Source of the DNA: Xestospongia muta
Lineage: Eukaryota; Porifera; Demospongiae; Haplosclerida; Petrosiidae
NCBI GenBank assembly: GCA_963693285.1
Contig: OY848925.1
Location: forward strand, 5,310,932 to 5,374,931
Direction of reading: 5' to 3'
DNA length: 64,000 nucleotides
Of this stretch, positions 50,587 to 64,000 are shown in pieces; the stretch's first letter is position 1, and every line of letters starts with the position of its first letter. The notes below the pieces were generated by a model. It did no database searches, was not told the DNA's origin, and saw nothing but the letters and a program-made list of their open reading frames with translations. Both the position numbers and the translations under genes were made by a program.

Positions 50587-52962
50587 CTATGATGGTGACA
50601 AAGGGGACTCTGTTCCATTAGTACTTGCTTCTGATTCACTTGCTCTCAACCATCTTGTAGATTCTGTTCTTCCTCTTGGTATTGACCAATGGTTCCTTCC
50701 ACTGTTAGAACGACTTGGTGGACCACTTGTCGGCAAATCACTGATAGCATCATCTTCTAATTCACTGTCTACCATTATTAATGGTGGAGATACAGATGGA
50801 GGAGGGGGAGGTGGAGGAACATCGCCACTTTTTTCTGATTCATGACCTTCTGGAAGGACTACTGTGATAGCATACTGTCCAACAGATCCATTTCCATTAT
50901 TGTAACTGTGATCGGGTGTTCTTGGTGAAGAACTGTTATCTTTCATAAAAGTTCTTTTCAAAGCGAGTCCAATAAAACATACAATGATGCCGATAATAAA
51001 ACCAAGCAGCAGACCACCTACTAGAGAACCCACCAACTGTCCTATTGCTGGCTTGCTAGGTGAAGTTTTGACACCTCCAATTGACGGTCTTACACTTAAT
51101 GTGGGAATCACAACGCGAGTACTTCTACTAGCACTAGGTAAGATAGTTTTAATCCCAGCATTTAATGTACAGGTATCAACAGTAATAGTTGTAGTGAAAT
51201 ATGTAGTGTAAGTTCTAGTTGCCTTTGTAGGGGTGGTCGTGGATGGTATAGAGGTTGTAGTCTTAACGACTGTACTAGGTAGTACTCCACAAAAGTCTGT
51301 GATATCAGAAGGTGGCTTTATGGCTTCTGAAATCTTAGTAGTATAGTTGTAAACCAATTTGTTAATGCATAAATTATTGCCGCCACTATTCCAAGCACAA
51401 TACGGATCTTTGGATTCCAAACATTCCACACAAGATGAATACTTAGAACAGTTGCCAAGAACAATATCAACAAGGAGATTTTCAGCAGTTACATATAGTC
51501 TTCGGATTCCATTTTCATTTGATATGTTCAGTATTAGTTGATTAATAGGACTGGCATTGGTAGCTGGCTCGTAGACCTTAAGCACTGTTTGGGAACCACT
51601 ATTGCTAGTATTATGAATGAAAGCTTTTACAGAGCCTTTATTAGTACCAGCATATATTACTTCATATGTTGTGCTATTATAGCTGAATACATCTACTGCA
51701 ATCTGAGTATAGCTTTCTCCGTCAACTGTAAACAAAGCACCACCTCCAATTGGCAGTGCATCACCTTTAATGAGCTGAAATTTCTTGGCGTCATCATCTG
51801 TACGGTTTCTGCCTGGGCTTCCTGGACAAGCAAATGGCTCTTCGGTTTCTTCTGTCAATCCTCCATTATTATCCGCTACATAATACACTCCATCTTGAAA
51901 TCCTTTGACAAGACTTTCTGATTTACTAGGATCAAAACTGAACTTGCAAATTGCCGATCCTTCTGGACCATTGTCAGCAGACAGAAATGTCGCATAAAGT
52001 ATAGGTAACTGTGAATTATCCGGCCAATGAAGGTATGTTGATGAAACATCATCATAATAATATTTAGGGGCAATGTTATTGTCAATATGAGGACAAGTCA
52101 TTCTAGCTTTCTGGAAGGTTCGAAATCGTAAAAATTGAGTCATTTCGGTTATTCCTTCATCAGTTTTACAAATTCGTATCACTCGAGAATAAATGACTGT
52201 TTTGCCTTCATCCACTTCAAATGCAGGCTCTCGGACAAAATAGTAAACATACTCTCCTATTTCGTAAAGAGAAATGAACTTGGTTCCAATCTGTTGCGAC
52301 AGCCATAAAGGACTGTTATCAAATGTAGAGGTGACAAAGTTAGAATCTCCCATAAGAGGTCGTGGTGCTACTGCAATTCTTCTCTTAGTATTAAATTTAC
52401 CAAAGAATGAACCAGTATAAAATTTCCTATTAGTTGCTAGTAAACCAATACTATGCAAGTTTGTAGAGTAGGGGCTAAACCCGTCATCTATAGTGGTACT
52501 ATCAGTTAGATAGCTCCATTCTTTGATATTAGTGCGTTTGTGCACAGTACATTTAGGATAGAATGCATTAGTGCCACATACCAGGATAGTATCGTTGAAT
52601 CTGTCCTCCAAAGCTGTTTTTCCACGTAATGCATCTTGAGGTATTTGCTGCAATATTCTGATGTGATTTACGCATTCGCTCTCAGGCTGGGAATTATCTA
52701 TTAAGCATTGCTGTACAGAAGCATTGTTAGGCTTGATACATTCGTGCTGTTTGAGTTCCAACCTTGGTAAAGTGTTAAATGAATACAGATTATTCTTGGT
52801 GGCCACTAGCAAGAGTGCATCATCAGCTATAGTGATAAGATCCGGAGAGATCCTTGTACAGATTCTACCATACGGGACATCTTCACATAAAGGAGACTCG
52901 CCACAAGCTAGAACATTAGCAATCGATAAAAGAAATATTAATAAAGATCCTTTTAAACCCAT
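50587..52962 (-). CDS. Intronless semaphorin-like transmembrane receptor
   Basis: One uninterrupted frame of 791 residues from ATG at 52962 to TAG at 50587-50589. Signal peptide MGLKGSLLIFLLSIANVLAC. A Sema domain follows, with typical patterns: YSFNTLPRLELKQHECIKPN, ECVNHIRILQQI, LVCGTNAFYPKC, YYFVREPAFE, RICKTDEG, and QIAVDVFSYNSTTYEVIYAG near its end. A PSI module (CSKYSSCVECLESKDPYCAW) at about 504-545, a Thr/Ser-rich stalk, one transmembrane helix at about 643-668 (GSLVGGLLLGFIIGIIVCFI), and a cytoplasmic tail with seven consecutive prolines and Ser-rich C-terminus. No Ig or IPT domain. Likely plexin/semaphorin-system ligand or receptor in cell adhesion or guidance. Odd: no introns, unlike every neighbour. 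Start is head-to-head with DLST. Confidence 0.85.
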   Translation of the reverse strand: MGLKGSLLIFLLSIANVLACGESPLCEDVPYGRICTRISPDLITIADDALLLVATKNNLYSFNTLPRLELKQHECIKPNNASVQQCLIDNSQPESECVNHIRILQQIPQDALRGKTALEDRFNDTILVCGTNAFYPKCTVHKRTNIKEWSYLTDSTTIDDGFSPYSTNLHSIGLLATNRKFYTGSFFGKFNTKRRIAVAPRPLMGDSNFVTSTFDNSPLWLSQQIGTKFISLYEIGEYVYYFVREPAFEVDEGKTVIYSRVIRICKTDEGITEMTQFLRFRTFQKARMTCPHIDNNIAPKYYYDDVSSTYLHWPDNSQLPILYATFLSADNGPEGSAICKFSFDPSKSESLVKGFQDGVYYVADNNGGLTEETEEPFACPGSPGRNRTDDDAKKFQLIKGDALPIGGGALFTVDGESYTQIAVDVFSYNSTTYEVIYAGTNKGSVKAFIHNTSNSGSQTVLKVYEPATNASPINQLILNISNENGIRRLYVTAENLLVDIVLGNCSKYSSCVECLESKDPYCAWNSGGNNLCINKLVYNYTTKISEAIKPPSDITDFCGVLPSTVVKTTTSIPSTTTPTKATRTYTTYFTTTITVDTCTLNAGIKTILPSASRSTRVVIPTLSVRPSIGGVKTSPSKPAIGQLVGSLVGGLLLGFIIGIIVCFIGLALKRTFMKDNSSSPRTPDHSYNNGNGSVGQYAITVVLPEGHESEKSGDVPPPPPPPSVSPPLIMVDSELEDDAISDLPTSGPPSRSNSGRNHWSIPRGRTESTRWLRASESEASTNGTESPLSPS

Positions 52963-53082
52963 GATATCTTCACTTTTACACTAACTTTGAAAGTACAGTA
53001 CTTTTATCTGCGAACCTTATCTACTAGTCATTCCGTATATTCTAATTATCCGTTGAGTAAATTTTGATCCTTCAAATAGAAG
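52963..53082. promoter_or_regulatory. Shared promoter region of semaphorin and DLST
   Basis: About 120 bases between divergent start codons; both transcripts must initiate here or nearby. Inferred from spacing; no core element recognised. Confidence 0.5.
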
Positions 53083-62640
<9,558 letters not shown>

Positions 62641-62999
62641 CAAGTTTTGTATATAAACTAGTTTATTATTTAATAATGATAGGGTGTGGCCAAAGTAATG
62701 GTCAATTAACTATTAAATTATGCTATATTCTATACGAGTTACCATTCTTATAATACAGTATTGTCTTGAAAGATACATATGTAACTTTTTCTAAAATTTT
62801 GGAGAGGTCATAAATATTATGACTATTGATTTTTTGGGGAGGGTTTTGGTGAGGATATGAAGAATACATAAAAAAGAACTACTAATGTGAAGATAAAAAT
62901 GGCGACTAAGGTCGTCTTTCTGTTTTCATTTCTCAAATAAGTTAGTTCTTTCTCTATAGAGTAAAAAAAACAAACTTAGAAATAATATAATTTTTCTCT
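62641..62999. other. 3' region between DLST and the small minus-strand gene
   Basis: AT-rich, convergent 3' ends. Nothing else seen. Confidence 0.4.
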
Positions 63000-63377
63000 C
63001 TAACCTTTATCATTTATCTCTGCTCCCAATGCTTCAGCTGCTTTTTTTAGTGTTAGTCTGTAATTACATATAAATGGTTCCATTAGTTAACTAATCAAGT
63101 TAATGTTACACTTTAACTAATAATTGTTTCTTATGGTTGGCTTTATCTCCTGTGTATTAAAGTAATTGCTAATTATATATATACTAACTTTTCATTGTCG
63201 GGTAGTGAAGGTTCCTTTTCCAATCTGTGATTGTATTGTTGCAGCTGTTTCCTAAATCTTGCTGTTTCTTTCTCTAATTTTTCTATCTAAATCATGAAAT
63301 AGGAAAACGAACAATAGATTAAACAAGTGTACCTGACTTGTAATTGTACCATCTTTCCTGAACATACTACCTGCCAT
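63000..63377 (-). CDS. Small coiled-coil protein, unknown function
   Basis: Three minus-strand exons with correct GT/AG and phases give 66 residues: ATG at 63375-63377 (MAGSMFRKDGTITSQ), then a central exon IEKLEKETARFRKQLQQYNH, and an end KLTLKKAAEALGAEINDKG before TAG at 63000-63002. About half is a charged amphipathic helix, likely coiled coil. I do not recognise the family; there is no CAAX box, so a G-protein gamma subunit is unlikely. Coding status rests on three in-phase exons only. Confidence 0.55.
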
Positions 63378-63640
63378 GCTTATAATTAAAGAGTCAGTTC
63401 TGACTCCACCCACTAGTACAACCCAGTGAACGCGTGTGGATATTTAACGTTTTGTCAATATTCTGTTAGCTCAGTTTATTCTTAGGCATCGAATTGAGAA
63501 GATATTGAAATTCTTATGTGAAGTGTATAAAAATATACAATAAATTAGTTGCACACAAGAGCTATATATATATACACGAGATGCATTCCTGGTGTTCTTG
63601 ACTGGTCTAGAGATCATTGTTAACACACACGCACACACAC
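63378..63640. other. 5' flank of the small minus-strand gene
   Basis: No gene seen; a short (CA)n run at 63625-63640. Confidence 0.4.
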
Positions 63641-63699
63641 ATATATCGATCGATCTATCATCGATTGATCGATCGATATATATATCTATCGATCGATCG

Positions 63700-63784
<85 letters not shown>

Positions 63785-63916
63785 CGATCGATCGATATAT
63801 ATATATATATATATCGATCGATCGATCGATATATATATATATATCGATCGATCGATCGATCGATATATATATATATATATATATCGATCGATCGATATAT
63901 ATATATATATATATAT
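63641..63916. repeat. (AT)n / (CGAT)n compound microsatellite up to the gap
   Basis: Alternating atatat blocks and cgatcgatcgat blocks for about 275 bases, self-complementary throughout, ending at the run of Ns. The repeat probably caused the assembly break. Confidence 0.95.
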
Positions 63917-64000
63917 NNNNNNNNNNNNNNNNNNNNNNNNNNNNNNNNNNNNNNNNNNNNNNNNNNNNNNNNNNNNNNNNNNNNNNNNNNNNNNNNNNNN
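63917..64000. other. Assembly gap (N run)
   Basis: Undetermined bases to the end of the window. Confidence 1.

Noticed and set aside
51538..51921. Plus-strand open frame of 127 codons opposite the semaphorin gene
   Set aside because: Shadow of the well-supported minus-strand coding sequence.

Overview
The window reads as eukaryotic, animal nuclear DNA: AT-rich, dense in short GT-AG introns (many 45-100 nt), full of microsatellites, minisatellites and foldback elements, and ending in an assembly gap (Ns from 63917). The gene set (exportin-1, ABCD4, DMAC1, DLST, a semaphorin, a VWC/IGFBP membrane protein) and a tandem family of CARD-like plus caspase-like proteins fit a compact early-branching animal genome, most likely a demosponge such as Amphimedon. 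The species is inferred from character; nothing here proves it.

Region 1 (about 56-34840) is a tandem array of one gene family, all on the + strand. A full member has a death-fold (CARD-like) exon of about 108 residues; a large exon of about 226 residues with a helical part and an alpha/beta part; a variable set of short phase-compatible exons rich in Gln/Glu/Lys that look like coiled coil; and two exons forming a caspase-like domain with a YTGHGE histidine motif and a DCSYSG cysteine motif. Copy A (56-3841) is complete except for one in-frame TAA. Copy B (5657-10213) has lost the AG of its last 3' splice site. Copy C (12691-18841) looks intact and carries a 10-residue repeat in the caspase-like domain. 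Copy D (19395-20799) is a pseudogene that lost the catalytic core. Copy E (23836-27523) is open but stops before the caspase-like domain. Copy F (28357-30666) has reordered domains plus a second CARD interrupted by two stops. Fragments G and H (31119-34510) are broken, and H has one in-frame TGA.

Region 2 (34967-38803, minus) is an apparently complete ABCD4-type ABC transporter. Partial, decayed copies of the same gene lie behind array units A, B and D (4135-4860, 11205-12250, 20955-22880), and one more lies inverted at 31655-32010. The array therefore grew by duplication of a segment holding a caspase-like gene and the 3' part of its convergent ABCD4 neighbour.

Region 3 (38920-63377) is conventional: DMAC1-like (+), an IGFBP/VWC single-pass membrane protein (+), exportin-1 (-), an intronless semaphorin-like receptor (-), DLST, the E2 subunit of 2-oxoglutarate dehydrogenase (+), and a 66-residue coiled-coil protein (-). 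Two head-to-head pairs (ABCD4/DMAC1 and semaphorin/DLST) have start codons only about 120 bp apart. Long GA or TC runs sit directly at three splice junctions.
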